Assembly (NCBI GenBank): GCA_014825775.1
Contig: MVAQ01000030.1
Coordinates: 62,001-126,000, forward strand
Source of the DNA: Krasilnikovozyma curviuscula
Taxonomy: Eukaryota > Basidiomycota > Tremellomycetes > Cystofilobasidiales > Mrakiaceae
Direction of reading: 5' to 3'
DNA length: 64,000 bases
The notes below the pieces were generated by a model. It saw only the letters and a program-made list of their open reading frames with translations, was not told where the DNA came from and did not search any database. The position numbers and the translations under genes are program-made. Shown here piece by piece: positions 32,621 through 44,889 of this stretch; within the stretch, counting starts at the first letter, position 1; each line of letters opens with the position of its first letter.

Positions 32621-35062
32621 ATGTCTGAAGCTGCCCTACACCCCGTCTTCCCAATCTCCAGTACATTGGACAAGGATATCGTCGATGTCTCTCTGAATGA
32701 CAGGAAGGAAGACCTCAACGAAAAGGCTGAAGCGACAGATGTGACCTCTCCCGTCAAGGGGACCGCCCAAGTCTATGCAGACGACGACATCCTCCAGCAC
32801 GAGAGGCAGTATCCAGTTGTCACTAGGAGAGAAATATTGTGAGAGTTCACCCCATTTTCTACAGCCTGCTGCTATCTGGCCGGTGAACTCCACTGGGTCG
32901 TGTAACTGGCGATCATGCGCGAGATGGGCCGGCCTTTTCCCCTCCCTCAACTAAACAAACTGACATTCGTCTCTTCGTTTTCAGGGCCTACTATCTCTAC
33001 TACAATGTGAGATGTCTTCTTCCGCACTATCCAAACTACCTGTACTGACATTTCCGTGTGCTAAGGGTGACAATGGAGTTGGTTAGTAACTATTGGAGCC
33101 GGATCTGCTTTCCCCCCTCTAACATCTGTTGCGCTCACAACAGCTCCCAATGGATACTGTAGCACCCAGTTCCAGAATCTCGCTACTCAAGCAGGATATG
33201 ACCTCAGCCTGGGGCCCGGTTCCAACTGCGACAACGCGTCTTCCGCGACGTGTATGCTTCCCTGGTCTGGCGGTGTCAAATCTGTCTCATCTATCGTTCT
33301 TATTGCCAACGGTTTGAGTTTCATGTTCATGACTCTCATTTTCACCACTATTGGGTCAGCGGCAGACTACAGGGACTTCGCTAGGTGGCTTTTGCTTGCT
33401 TTGACCATCGTTTGCTGGGCTAGTTCGTTCGGGTTTTTGGGTGTGACAATTGGAAGTCAATGGCAGTCAGCCATGGCCCTTTTTATGTTGGGCTACATAA
33501 CTTATGTACGTGATTTTTCTTTTGGTTCTATTTTCTTGTACGTTGCGCTGATTCTGTGCTTGAAAAGGGAGCTACTTTGGTTTTCTATGCTGCGCTCTTC
33601 CCTCGAATTGCCAGAAACACCCAAGTTGCTAGAGATCTTCAGGTCAAATTCGAGAACGGAGAGATCTCCAAAGAAGAGTACGAGAAGCAGGACTCGTTGG
33701 AGCGTAATAACATCTCAAACATCTCCACAGTCCAGTAAGTCAATTAATTTGTCAACCCTAAGGACGCTTTGCGACGTGGACAATGCACTGACTTCGAGAA
33801 TAGCTCAAACTGGGGGTACTTGATTACCTTAGCTCTGAACCTTTCCCTACTCCTCCCACTTGCTTCGTCTAACCAGGTCAACAATTACGTGATCGCGCTC
33901 ACAACTGGGTATTGGGTCATCACAGCCTTGCCTTGGTTCATCCTCAACCGCAAGCGACCAGGACCTCCACTTCCTCAAGGAACAAACTACTTTACAATTG
34001 GATGGATCCAACTTTTCAAAGCCTTCAAGGAGATCAACAAGTTGCCTTACACCTTCATCTACTTGTTGGCTTTCTTCTTCTTGGTGAGTAAATTTTTTTA
34101 TTTTCCATCTCCACACAGCTCACTAAACATCTTTTCAATATACAACTACTCTTCATTAGGCTGATGGATTGAATACCACTGGAACTCTCGTTGGAATCTG
34201 CCAGGTAAGCTGGCTGGGATCATGACCATATGATAAAAACAAACACCTCCCTAACTCTCGTTTCTCTTTCACTGTCACGCAATTCCAGAACGCGTCCATT
34301 TCATTCTCATTCCTTGAGTCTACGTATATTGGCTTGACTCAGGCTGCTACCTCAATTATCTCGTGCTACGCCTTCTGGTACCTCCAAAGGCGAGTAAATG
34401 TGTCCACCAAGAAGATGTTTATCGTATTGAATGTCGCTACAATCTTGGTGAGTGTTCCGATGGATTGCTGTTCTTAGGAAGAGAATGGTAACTGATAATC
34501 TTGTTCTTTTATTTTGTAGATTCCACTTTGGGTGAGCTTTTGACGTGTCCCTCAGGAAACCTGTTCAATTCTGAGAGTTCCGCTTTTGAAACTAGGGCAT
34601 GGTTGGTATCTGGACGACTAAGATTGGGTTCTATCACAAGTGGGAGTTCTACCTCTACAACGTCTTCGTAAGTGCCCCATCTCATTGTTATATGTCGCCA
34701 GTCAACCACTAACGATGAGGTCTTTAACCATCTTCCAGTTCGGTCTCTTCCAAGCACCCTACTATGCTTACTCTCAAACAATGATGTCTGAGGTTACCCC
34801 ACCAGGATTCGAAGGCCTCTTCTTTGGGCTCTTCGGTCTTACAAACAGAGCATCCTCCATCATCGGGCCAAATGTCGTGGCCGCCATCATCGACTCAACC
34901 AACTCGAACCAGAAAGGGTTCCCTTTCCTGTTCGCAATCTGTACGGTTGCTTCTTTGATCATTTGGTTCGCAGTAGACATGGAAAGGGGTCGAAGCGACG
35001 CTGTTTCTTGGGCGAATGCGAAGAGAGAGGAAAATAAAGTCAGGGCTGGCTTGACTCAGTAA
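32621..35062 (+). CDS. Atg22-family major-facilitator transporter
   Basis: Eleven exons: 32621-32838, 32985-33006, 33066-33081, 33144-33505, 33568-33734, 33804-34083, 34160-34204, 34289-34447, 34520-34531, 34596-34667 and 34739-35062 (558 aa). All phases match. The protein has a polar N-terminus of about 70 residues, then AYYLYYNGDNGVAPNGY and a dozen hydrophobic segments. Landmarks are SGGVKSVSSIVLIANGLSF, GSAADYRDFARWLLL, GATLVFYAALFPRIARNT and GLFQAPYYAYSQTMMSEV. This pattern fits the fungal Atg22-like (UMF22) branch of the MFS. Yeast Atg22 exports amino acids from the vacuole after autophagy, but many fungi have several paralogues with unknown cargo. Three internal exons are tiny: 22, 16 and 12 nt. 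Confidence 0.85.
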
Positions 35063-35463
35063 ATCGGTCGTGGAATGTTTGGAATTCATTACAATATGGT
35101 TTTGCGAGGCGTTTGAAATCTTGTTTAGTTTTTTATGATATTGCTTGTTACTGTGCCAAAACGAAACAGACCAACAAAATAAAGAGGGGGTTGCCTCTTC
35201 TTAAGTGCTATTGGCGGTCACTGGTGAAATAGTGACACTTAACATCTGCCTGGAATAATTTTCGGAATTCACGAACCCCCTTTGAAGTATACAAAGCTTA
35301 CTAAAGCTGTGGTGTCCAAGGAACGAGGAGTGTATTTTTGTTGAGAGGAACTTTATTTGTGCCTTGCTTCCTGGTGAGCCTCTTGGATTCTATCGCTCCG
35401 TCTGTGGTGGCCTCTCTAGAGCAGGTACTGATTATATCTATTCCGGCCTTTAATGCTATAGCC
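35063..35463. other. gene-free stretch
   Basis: Between the 3' end of the Atg22-like gene and the start of the F-box-like gene. An open frame extends upstream of the chosen F-box start to 35338, so a longer N-terminus is possible. Nothing else was recognised. Confidence 0.4.
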
Positions 35464-36790
35464 ATGCAACCCCCTACCACTCTCAACCGCGTCCCTCTCG
35501 AAGTCCTTGATCAAATCCTGAGACACGCTATTCGTCCATCCCAGCGAGAATCGGTGAACTACATCAACGTGTCGAGAGACTTCTATGAATTGGGATTGAA
35601 GTATCTTTACGAACATGTAGTCTTGCTCTCTTGGGAAGGCTTCTGTAGTTTGTTTCATTACGACGAAGATCGGCCAATTCAGCACAGATTAACAGCGAAG
35701 GGTAGAGTCACAAGGAGTAGCGATGAGACTATAAGAGATATAAATCTGACCTCTGGGCTAAGATTTGTTTGTTCCCTTTTCATCATATCGGTTAGAGAAT
35801 TCCGGCGAGCTCACATATTTCTGTTTGTCAGATAAAGTCCCTCAAATTGGCTCGCCATGCTCTCGACGATCGAGGTGAACATTGCTCGGGGGATTTGGCC
35901 ATGAATTACATGGACAGCTTGGATATCGTATCGCACACTCCGGTCGATGAATTCAAGCTGCGGCACCTCCTTCCATCAAACATCGACGTCGAAATTCTAT
36001 GCCAGAAAAACAGGACAACTAAAACCTTTCTTTATGACACCTTGGCCTCGCTGTTCGACAGATGCTCTTTCAAAAGCCTTCATGTCGACCTTGGAGGATT
36101 TGAGGACGACTTCACTCCTGTTGAATTTGACCATCCACTCATGTTGCACTCGACCTCAATAAAAGTAGAATGGATACCCAGTGCAGAGGCATTTGTGCTA
36201 GGACAACACTTCATCGGCTCGACCTTCGACTGGCAGCAACAATCCGAAAAATGCGATAGCATCTACAGGCTCGTCATAGAATCTGTTTCTCTGGGATCGT
36301 GCTGTCAATTTCTGGATGATCCCAACTGTAATTTCTTATCAAGCCATGATGTCTTTGGAAAAATTATGAAGCTCTACCCAGGCTTGAGGGAGATATCGGT
36401 TCAAGAGCTGTATCTCGCGATCATGCCAGTCGACGGGCAGATCACAGGCATTGGAACTGGTGAAGGGAATATGATCGATGAGGAAGAATTAAAGAAAGAA
36501 TTTATCAGAAGGTTTTGGGCTGCAAACACTGCGTTGGTTGGAACTGTAGTCTTTCAAAACGTCACGGTAAGTGTCTCAAACCGTTAACGGGTTGGTTTTC
36601 ATTGGGTCAGACTGGCGGTGCGCTCTTTCACAGGTCCTTAAGTGGTAACTTTCTAAGATCGTTATCCTCGCCGGACATATTATTTCACTTTCCTCGCCCT
36701 TCGCGTCTTGCAAAGCAAGATGTTGCGCAAGTGATTCCAAAGCTTCACCCCTCGCCACTCTTTGCAACGAAGTGTTCTGAAAACCTTTAA
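35464..36790 (+). CDS. F-box-like protein, substrate unknown
   Basis: Three exons, 35464-35766, 35832-36566 and 36611-36790, keep phase (405 aa). The N-terminus MQPPTTLNRVPLEVLDQILR, followed by INVSRDFYELGLKYLYEHVV, has the Pro-x-Glu-x-Leu then Val-Ser-Arg-x-Phe layout of basidiomycete F-box-like domains. The first splice gives GLRFIKSLKLARHAL, like the start of a leucine-rich-repeat region. The rest has no recognised repeats. Such proteins usually pair with Skp1 in SCF ubiquitin ligases, and the Ubc12 gene lies a few kilobases away, but no link beyond proximity is shown. The start at 35464 was chosen as the first ATG that begins directly before the conserved part. Confidence 0.7.
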
Positions 36791-37029
36791 ACTCTCCATA
36801 AACAATCTGAAAGGCTATCTGGGCTCTACAGTGTCAAATATACTGCCTTCAGATCTCCAGAAAAAAAAATCTATTACTCGCCGGTGGAATCCAAAAATTT
36901 CTGCGCCTGAAGTTTCAGCCCAAACTGCATCAGCAACTTGACCTCCCAAACTTCAACCTCAGGTACCAGCTAGGTACACAGAAATTCCATCTCACCTGGG
37001 TTGGCCAGAAGAAGCAGCTGCAGTTCAAA

Positions 37030-40000
37030 ATGGATATCGCTCAGTCGTTACCGTCGACCTTGACATCTCTGTCGTTCTCTTTCCTGACGGCTGAGGAAAT
37101 TAAGGCCATCTCGGTGAAGAGGATCGTCAACCCAGTTCTATTGGACCACTTGAATAGACCAACAATTGGTGGTCTGTACGATCCAGCTCTCGGTCCTTCA
37201 GAAGCCAACGACATCTGTACCACCTGCCACTTGAGCTCCTTCTCCTGCCCTGGTCACTTTGGTCACATTGAATTACCCACAGCAGTCTACCACCCACTGT
37301 TCTTCATCCAGTGCTATGCTCTCGTCAGGCAGTGCTGTATGTTCTGCCATCGGTTCAGGGTGTCAGAGGCTGAAGTCGTCAAATTTATTGGTCGAATGAC
37401 TTTGCTCAACCACGGCCTGTTAAATGCCAGTCTCAAGCTCGAAAACATGTATCAGGTACTTCCAAAGCCAAAGGAGAAGAAGGAGGTCAAGAAGAAGAGA
37501 AAAGCTGGTGTTATTGATGACGAAGCTGGTGAAGGGTCGGAGGATGAAGAGGAGGAGGAAGAGGACCAAGAAATGGAGGACGCCGAGTCCAACAGAGATG
37601 GTGAACCGATACCTGAATCAGCAGATCAGTACATTAAGAGGATTCAACAGTTCGTCCAAAGTGAGCTGCAGGCGAATTCATCTGGTGCCGGAAAAGACAA
37701 CTACAAAGATGGCTTGGTCTATGACGAGAGGAGGAAGGTTATCCATGCTTGGAGCAAGATGGGTGGTAAAAAGTGTAACAGGTGTAAAGCGTGAGTTCAG
37801 TTGTCTTTAAACCAGATCAAGTTTCTAATCGCTTGTTATTATTTTTCTCAGATTTGCTCACACTTACCGAAAAGAAGGTCACACCAAAATTGTTGAATAC
37901 GATCTTACCACCAAGCAAAAAGCGATGCATGCCGCAACCGGACGAAAGCAACCTGACGTCAAGAGGTTGCTGAGTACTGCGTTCGACGATGCTACGCCCG
38001 CTGATGCTCAAGACAGCGGCAGTGAGGCTGAAGAGGATAATGACATTCCAGATGCTGATGAGGAGGAGGAAGATGGGGAAGAGGGTGAAGGTGATGATCT
38101 TGATGAAGCGGGAAACTCGAAGAAACTCCTTGCGACGGACATTTCTGGCCGTCAAAAGAAAACCACTCGAGGACGGCAAGAACGAGTTATGCCATCTGAC
38201 GAAGTTTTCATCCACCTCAAACTCCTCTTCAAAAACGAACCAATCATCACCACTCTACTCTACGGTCGTCACGGTCCTTTCGCTGTTCCAGGTGATAAGG
38301 CTACCGCGGATATGTTTTTCCTCACCGTCCTACCAGTTCCACCTACCCGATTCAGACCAGCTGCGCGAATGGGTGAAATTCTTTTCGAACATCCTCAAAA
38401 CGAGCTTCTCTCAAAGGTCCTGAACACTACCTTCCGAGTTGTCGAACTCGGTAATCAAAACAAGAAGCTCAGATCCTCTGATCCTGAGACGAAGATGGAG
38501 TTGACGAAAGCTCAGTTGGAGAAGGAGCAGTTGAGGGTGTATGGACAGTTCTTGGATGCAATGTTCCAGCTGCAGGTGGACGTTAACAGTTTCATGGATT
38601 CGTCTAAGAACCCAACCGTTATGCGACAGGGCAAACTTCCTCCTCCCGGTGTAAAGCAGACTCTGGAAAAGAAGGAAGGCCTTTTCCGTAAGCACATGAT
38701 GGTGAGTTGTTGTTATTTCCAAAAGATTTCAAAGCCCTGATTGACCTGTTTACCACAAATCTTTAGGGAAAACGTGTGAACTACGCTGCTCGATCCGTTA
38801 TTTCTCCAGATGTTAACATTGAAACGACAGAAATTGGTATACCCCCAGTCTTCGCCAGGAAGCTCACCTATCCTGAACCAGTCACTGCTGCCAACGTCCA
38901 TGCGATGAGGCAGCTCGTCATTAATGGTCCCAAGAAATGGCCTGGAGCTACAACCGTTCAGAATGAAGACGGGTCTCTGACCACTTTAGTATGTTTTTTT
39001 TCTCCTTATTCCGCTACTGAAGAAGGGCTTTGTCTTACCTTCTTTTTGTTTCACAGGACAAGAAAACTGAGGAACAAAGAACAGCAATTGCCAACTTGCT
39101 TATGACTCCTCAGCAGTCCGGTTCAGGAGGTCCTTCTTTCAAGACGCCTTCCATCAATAAGAAGGTCTACCGTCATCTCCAGGATGGTGATATCTTGCTT
39201 CTCAACAGACAGCCCACTCTTCATAAGCCTTCAATGATGGCCCACAAGGCCAAAGTGCTGCTTGGTGAGAAGACCATTCGAATGCACTATGCCAACTGGT
39301 GTGTCTGCACCCTTCAGCTTTTTCTTTTAATTCTCCCGTGTGCACTGGTCTGACTTGTTGTTTTATTTCAGTAATTCTTACAACGCCGATTTCGATGGTG
39401 ACGAAATGAACATCCATTTCCCTCAGAACGAGATTCCTAGATCTGAAGCTTACAACATCGCTAACACCGACTCTCAGTACCTCTCTTCAACATCTGGCGG
39501 ACCTCTTCGTGGTCTCATTCAAGATTCGATAGTTGCTGGCGTGTGGATGTGTAACAAAGAGACTTTCTTCACTAGAGACGAATATCACCAGTTGATCTAC
39601 GGTGCTCTGCGACCTGAAGACAACTACTCTGGCCAGGGTAAAGTCATTACTGTTCCTCCAACGATTTGGAAGCCACAGCCGATGTGGACCGGAAAGCAGT
39701 TGGTGAGTGCCGCTTGGTTCCAATATGCCATTCATTCTGCTAAACACATGTTAATTTTTTAATTGTAGATATCCACTGTTCTGAAAAATATCACTCCCAC
39801 TTGGGCTTCTGGTTTGAACCTCGAATCCAAGAACAAGACAAAGAACGAGCTGTGGGGTCCTCACTCTAAAGAGAACGAGGTTCTTTTCATGGATGGGGAG
39901 CTCCTCATTGGTATCCTCGATAAAAGTCAGTACGGTGCCAGTTCCTACGGTCTGGTCCACTCAGTGTATGAAGTCTACTCCGCCGAGTGCGCTGGAAAAC

Positions 40001-43000
40001 TCCTTTCCATCCTTTCTCGACTTTTTGCCAAGTTCCTTTCTCATCGTGCGTTCAGTTGTCGAATGGACGATTTGATCATGACGCCGGAGGGTGAAAAGGA
40101 ACGTCTGGCTATCCTGGAGAACATCAACGAGGACGCGAAGAAAGCCGCCATCAGTTACGTTGGTCTGCCTGAAGACTCTGATCCAAACGACGAACAGACA
40201 ATGACCAACCTTAACATTCGATTGGAAGAAGTCCTACGAAAGGACGACCTAATGGCGGCTCTGGATGGTGTGATGCAGAATACCTTCAATCAGAAGACGT
40301 CCGAGGCCAACAAGAAATGTGTCCCCAACTTCCTCGTCAAATCTTTCCCAGACAACGGCATGCAACTGATGACTGTCTCTGGTGCCAAAGGTTCTGCCAC
40401 CAACGCCAACATGATTTCATCTGTTCTCGGTCAACAATCTCTCGAAGGTCGCCGTGTCCCAACCATGGTCAGTGGAAAGACCCTTCCATCCTTCAAGCCA
40501 TTCGAAACTGCGGCTCGAGCTGGTGGTTACGTCCAACAACGTTTCTTGACCGGTATCCGTCCACAAGAGTACTACTTCCATTGTATGTCTGGCAGGGAAG
40601 GTCTTATTGATACAGCCGTCAAAACTTCACGTTCTGGCTACCTCCAGAGATGTTTGATCAAGCATCTCGAAGGTATCAGAGTCCACTACGATCACACTGT
40701 TCGTGATAGTGACAACTCTGTAGTACAATTCCACTACGGTGAAGATTCGCTTGACGTCATTAAACAAGGTCACTTGGACGTCAAACAATTTAAATTCAAC
40801 ATCGACAACTCTAACTCTCTCGTCAGCAGGTATCGGCCGTCAGCAATCGATGGCGTGTTGGATAGCGAAACTGCCGTCGACCACATGAAGAAGGTTCTAA
40901 AGTCGAAGAAAAGGCAACAAGAAGATCCATCAGTCAAAGATAAATACCCGCCGACCCTCTCGAAATACTCACCGTCATGCTTCGTCGGAAGTATGTCAGA
41001 AAAGTACGCCCAGCAGATTGACGACTACGTCGAGAAGAACAAAGACAAACTCATTGTACCAAAGAAGAACAAGAAGGCGAAGACTGAAGGTGGTGATGTA
41101 GCAGACGAAGAGGGCGTAAGGCTGCTTCCTGGCGCTATCAAGGGAGATCTCTTCAAGAACCTGATGAGAGTTAGGTATCTAAGAGCTCTCATTGATCCAG
41201 GAGAAGCTGTTGGTCTGCTTGCTGCTCAAGGGTAAGCCATTGCACTTGCTGTCTGCTGTAGCTTTCTTTACTGACCTTCCTGACGTCGGTCCATCCCTTT
41301 CTAGTGTTGGTGAACCTTCTACTCAGATGACGCTCAACACTTTCCATTTGGCTGGTCACGGTGCCGCCAACGTCACTCTCGGTATTCCTCGTCTCAGAGA
41401 GCTTGTCATGACTGCTTCCACTAAACCGAAAACACCCATGATGAAGCTTCCAGTCTTGGACTCAGTACCTGAAGAAACTTTTACTCGATTCATTAAAAAA
41501 GCCAAGCGTGTTACTCTCTCTGAATTGGTTGAGAAGGTCACCGTCACCGAATCTCTTTCAGCCAAAACCGAAAAGAACGGCCAGACTCGATCAAGAACCT
41601 ACACCGTCCTCCTCGACTTCTACCCTATGGAAGAATATCTGGAAGAACACGACGTCACACCACTTCAGATACTACAGTCGATGCCTTATTCGTTCGGTAT
41701 ACATATCAAGAACGAGATTCTGAAGGAGTTGAAGGAAGTCGGAAAGATGGTAAAGGCTGATCTGGAGAACGTCGGTAAAGGCACGGCAGTAAGGATACCG
41801 AGAGGAAGCGCTACTGCCACCGCTGAGATGAATGAAGATGGTGCTGCTGCTGGTGGAAGGGATGATGAATCAGAGGTCGGAGACGGAGATGCTGAAGACG
41901 AGAAACGAGCTTCGAAGAAGCAACAGAAAGCAACCTACGATTCCGACGACGACGATGAAGAGGACGAGGACCTGGATGACATTGAAGGTGCCTTCCCTGA
42001 TGCCGATGAAGAGCAGGAGAAGAAGGATCGTGAAGACGAATTGAGAAAGAAAGAACGACAGCTGGAGAAGAAGGCCCACCTGAAGCAACGAGTCCAGGAT
42101 CTCAGCGATCAATTCCTCATTGCTGATCCCAAGCATCTGTCACGGTTCTCCTTCGACATCGAAGGTGGACGCTCTTGCGAATTCGATCTTGACGTGAGTT
42201 TTATTTTTCTTTCTATTTCAACTAGAACGTCGCTTCTGACAATTTTTGCTGTGTTGCAGTTCCCTGGAGATTCTCAAAAGCTATTGGTCGTTGACATCAT
42301 CGAGAGATGTTGTCAGAAAGCTGTGGTTCATCACATCCCTCTGATCGACAAAGGTATCCGAATGAGGAAGGGAACTGGAGAGGATGAGAAGTGGGAGAAT
42401 GCCATTTCCTGGATCAATGAGAATGACCTCAAGAGTAAGAAGATTGCAGGAAACGTGAGTGTCTTCAGTCATTTTCTCTCTCCTTCCGGATTATCTAGTT
42501 AACTGACTCTTTTCTTCGTTCAGCGGGTCCTTCAAACTGAAGGATCTAACATCAAGGGCATGTGGGACCATGCCTTTGGTCTGATAGACATGAATTATAT
42601 CTATTCCAACGATGTCGCTGCCATGCTCCGTACTTACGGTGTCGAAGCTGCTCGAGCATCTATCATTGCCGAAGTGTCCGGTGTCTTCGGCGTCTATGGT
42701 ATCACCATAAATTACAGACATTTGTCACTGATTGCAGACTATATGGTACGCCTTTCCTCGGGTTTCGCATTGTGCCTCTGTTTATTGACCTTTTCTGTGT
42801 CACTGTGCTCCTTAGACTCACGAGGGTGGATACAAACCCTTCAACAGAACAGGTATATCTTCGAAGTCTTCACCACTCCTCAAAGCTTCATTCGAAACGA
42901 CAGCCAACTTCCTGGCTGAAGCTACCCTCCACGGTGATTTCGATGACCTTCGAAGTCCTTCGGCTAACATCGTCATGGGTAAACCTAGTATAAACGGTAC

Positions 43001-43106
43001 TGCCGTCTTCGATGGTGAGTTTGAGTCCTCTCTTTGCACCTTGTTTTCTTTTCGCTAACTGTCTTTCTCGTTTTCTGCAGTCATGAGTCCATATGTGGAA
43101 GTGTAG
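37030..43106 (+). CDS. RPA190: DNA-directed RNA polymerase I largest subunit A190
   Basis: Eleven exons: 37030-37790, 37852-38701, 38767-38988, 39057-39298, 39372-39702, 39769-41231, 41305-42193, 42260-42454, 42524-42745, 42816-43014 and 43081-43106 (1799 aa). The N-terminus has the zinc-binding [20 protein letters not shown]. The active-site motif [10 protein letters not shown] appears after the exon 4/5 join, and [10 protein letters not shown] precedes it. [13 protein letters not shown] marks the trigger-loop region. The ending [20 protein letters not shown] is typical of Pol I. Acidic inserts near residues 170-200, 300-330 and 1600 fit A190. It transcribes rRNA in the nucleolus. The last exon holds only eight complete codons and the stop. 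Confidence 0.97.
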
Positions 43107-43371
43107 TCTCATATCAACCCCCATTTTTATTCTTTTTGTCCTTTTTTTGCAATGTCATGTTTTTCTCAACTTTATTTGACACATCACGAGTAAATCATAA
43201 TCTATTAGAAAGGTAAATAAATTGCAACGTCAACACGCAGGTAATCCCACGAATCTACTAAACATTCCTGCCAACCAGCGTACACGACTTTCCTGACTAC
43301 CCGCACTCCCTGCCAATCCACAAAGCACTGACACTACGTGTTGATGATGCTGCCCGAAAGGCTAGTGGTGT

Positions 43372-44586
43372 TTACTTGACGAGAACTCTCTCGAAGGTTT
43401 CACCCTTGATACTTCTGCCAGCCATCGAAGTCTTGACGTTGAGGGCAAACTGTTCTCTGTTGGTTCGGAGATCTTTGGCTGCTTCTTTATTCAAGGGATC
43501 ATCGGCGTTCGGTTCCAGGAAGAGGTACTGCAGACCGATCTAGAAATTAGCAGGAGGGTGCAAAGTCAGCTGTTGCGCGAAATTTGATTCTGGAAGATAC
43601 GAACCATAATCGCACTCAAGTTCAAGACTGGCTTCCAATCTTCTCTCTGAGTTGGTAAATTCAAGAAAAGATTCGGTCAGCGAACGGTCTTAACTAATAG
43701 TCGTTGGGAGCTCGAATACGGACCAGCTATACCGGCCAACAAGGAAGAATGTCAGTGAAAAGAGTATGGTCTTTGAAATTATTTATCGACACTTACCAAG
43801 TTTAAGCAGACAGCTCCTTCCAGATCGATATTTGGGTGGTAAATCTGAGGTGAAAGGGAATGAATAAAGTCAGAATAAAGCCCTGTTGCCATTGCCTCTT
43901 GCAAAATCTGGGAGATTTCTGCCAACCTTCTGGGTACATCTCACTTTCGGTGGCTCGTGTGGATAGTTGTGGTTGATGTTAAAAGTGAACTTGAAAATGC
44001 CACCTTTGTACATGCCTGAGTTGCGGAGTGAGGAAGGTCGATGCGCAAGTTCAGCAGACACTCGTCAGTTTTGGTCGCTGCAGTTTGATTAGTTAGAGTA
44101 TTTCTCACCTTCGTCAGGTTCAATGGTGAGCTCAAAGTTCAAGATATCTGCCGGGTCTGGGAAGGTGGTCTTGATATTGGAAGGAAGGTCCAGCTCGGTG
44201 ATATCTGTTCACCGAAACCAGAGCAAACGAACACAGCCGGTAAACGTTCCGATAGCATACAAGTCAGTCAGGAGAGCGTAGACAAAGCAAGGAGAAATCG
44301 ATGGCAACCGGTTGACGTGAGAACTTCGACGCTCGATAAGAATACGGCTGGTGGGAAAGTGGCAGAAGACGTACCTTTCTGAACACGAAGCTGGGCAGCA
44401 TTGACTTTCGGCTTCTTCTTAGCTGCAGCCTCGTTGTCCTTCTTCATGGACCAGATCTATAGAGCCATCGATTTAGTCGAATAGGAAACAGAAGAACTGT
44501 CAGCAATGAGTGCGAGAAGTTCTTAACACTGAGACGAGCTTCGTCACTGCATCCCTTTTGGAAATAGTTGTGCTTACCTTGATCAT
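43372..44586 (-). CDS. UBC12: NEDD8-conjugating enzyme E2 Ubc12
   Basis: Exons: 44578-44586 (9 nt), 44375-44456, 44109-44204, 43927-44015, 43797-43844, probably 43724-43726 (3 nt), 43605-43646 and 43372-43539; 178 aa. The first exon encodes only Met-Ile-Lys, continuing as [15 protein letters not shown], the N-terminal peptide that Ubc12 uses to bind the NEDD8 E1. The UBC fold shows [32 protein letters not shown] and the active-site Cys in GAVCLNL, then [20 protein letters not shown] and EPNADDPLN. Ubc12 passes NEDD8 to cullins and so switches on SCF ligases. The 3-nt exon supplies the second Leu of CLNLLREDW; see the separate entry. The length matches human UBE2M (183 aa). Confidence 0.95.
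43724..43726 (-). other. UBC12: probable 3-nt internal microexon of UBC12
   Basis: On the coding strand CTG lies between TATAG and GTCCGT. It splits a 150-nt gap into introns of 70 nt (43727-43796) and 77 nt (43647-43723), both of normal length here. Each has a CTGAC branch-like motif about 25-32 nt before its AG. Splicing it in gives CLNLLREDW, as in Ubc12 from yeast and human (CLNILREDW). Skipping it would delete one conserved residue next to the active site. Confidence 0.72.
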
Positions 44587-44889
44587 CTTGAGGAACGATG
44601 GTCAGGGGACTTGGTTATGAGGAAAAGGTTGGATTCTGGGTGGTGCTGGTCTAAGGCGTCCTTCTCACGGAGCTTGCTCGCGTGTGCCATACATTAACCC
44701 CCGCCAATTATTTACCCAAAATGTGCATCTACATTGCTAAACAAGAAAAAAAAATACCTTCTGTGAAACTAGGCTGGGAAGATTCTCTTGCAAAGATACC
44801 ACTCCATATACGATGCGTATAAATGGTACCAGGTGTCAACTCGGAAAGAATCTAATGCTATCCGTCGGCGCTTCCACCTCTGCATCTCT
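44587..44889. other. gene-free stretch, promoter side of UBC12
   Basis: About 300 bases between the UBC12 start and the stop of the next minus-strand gene. A/T-rich near 44700-44760. Nothing recognised. Confidence 0.4.
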
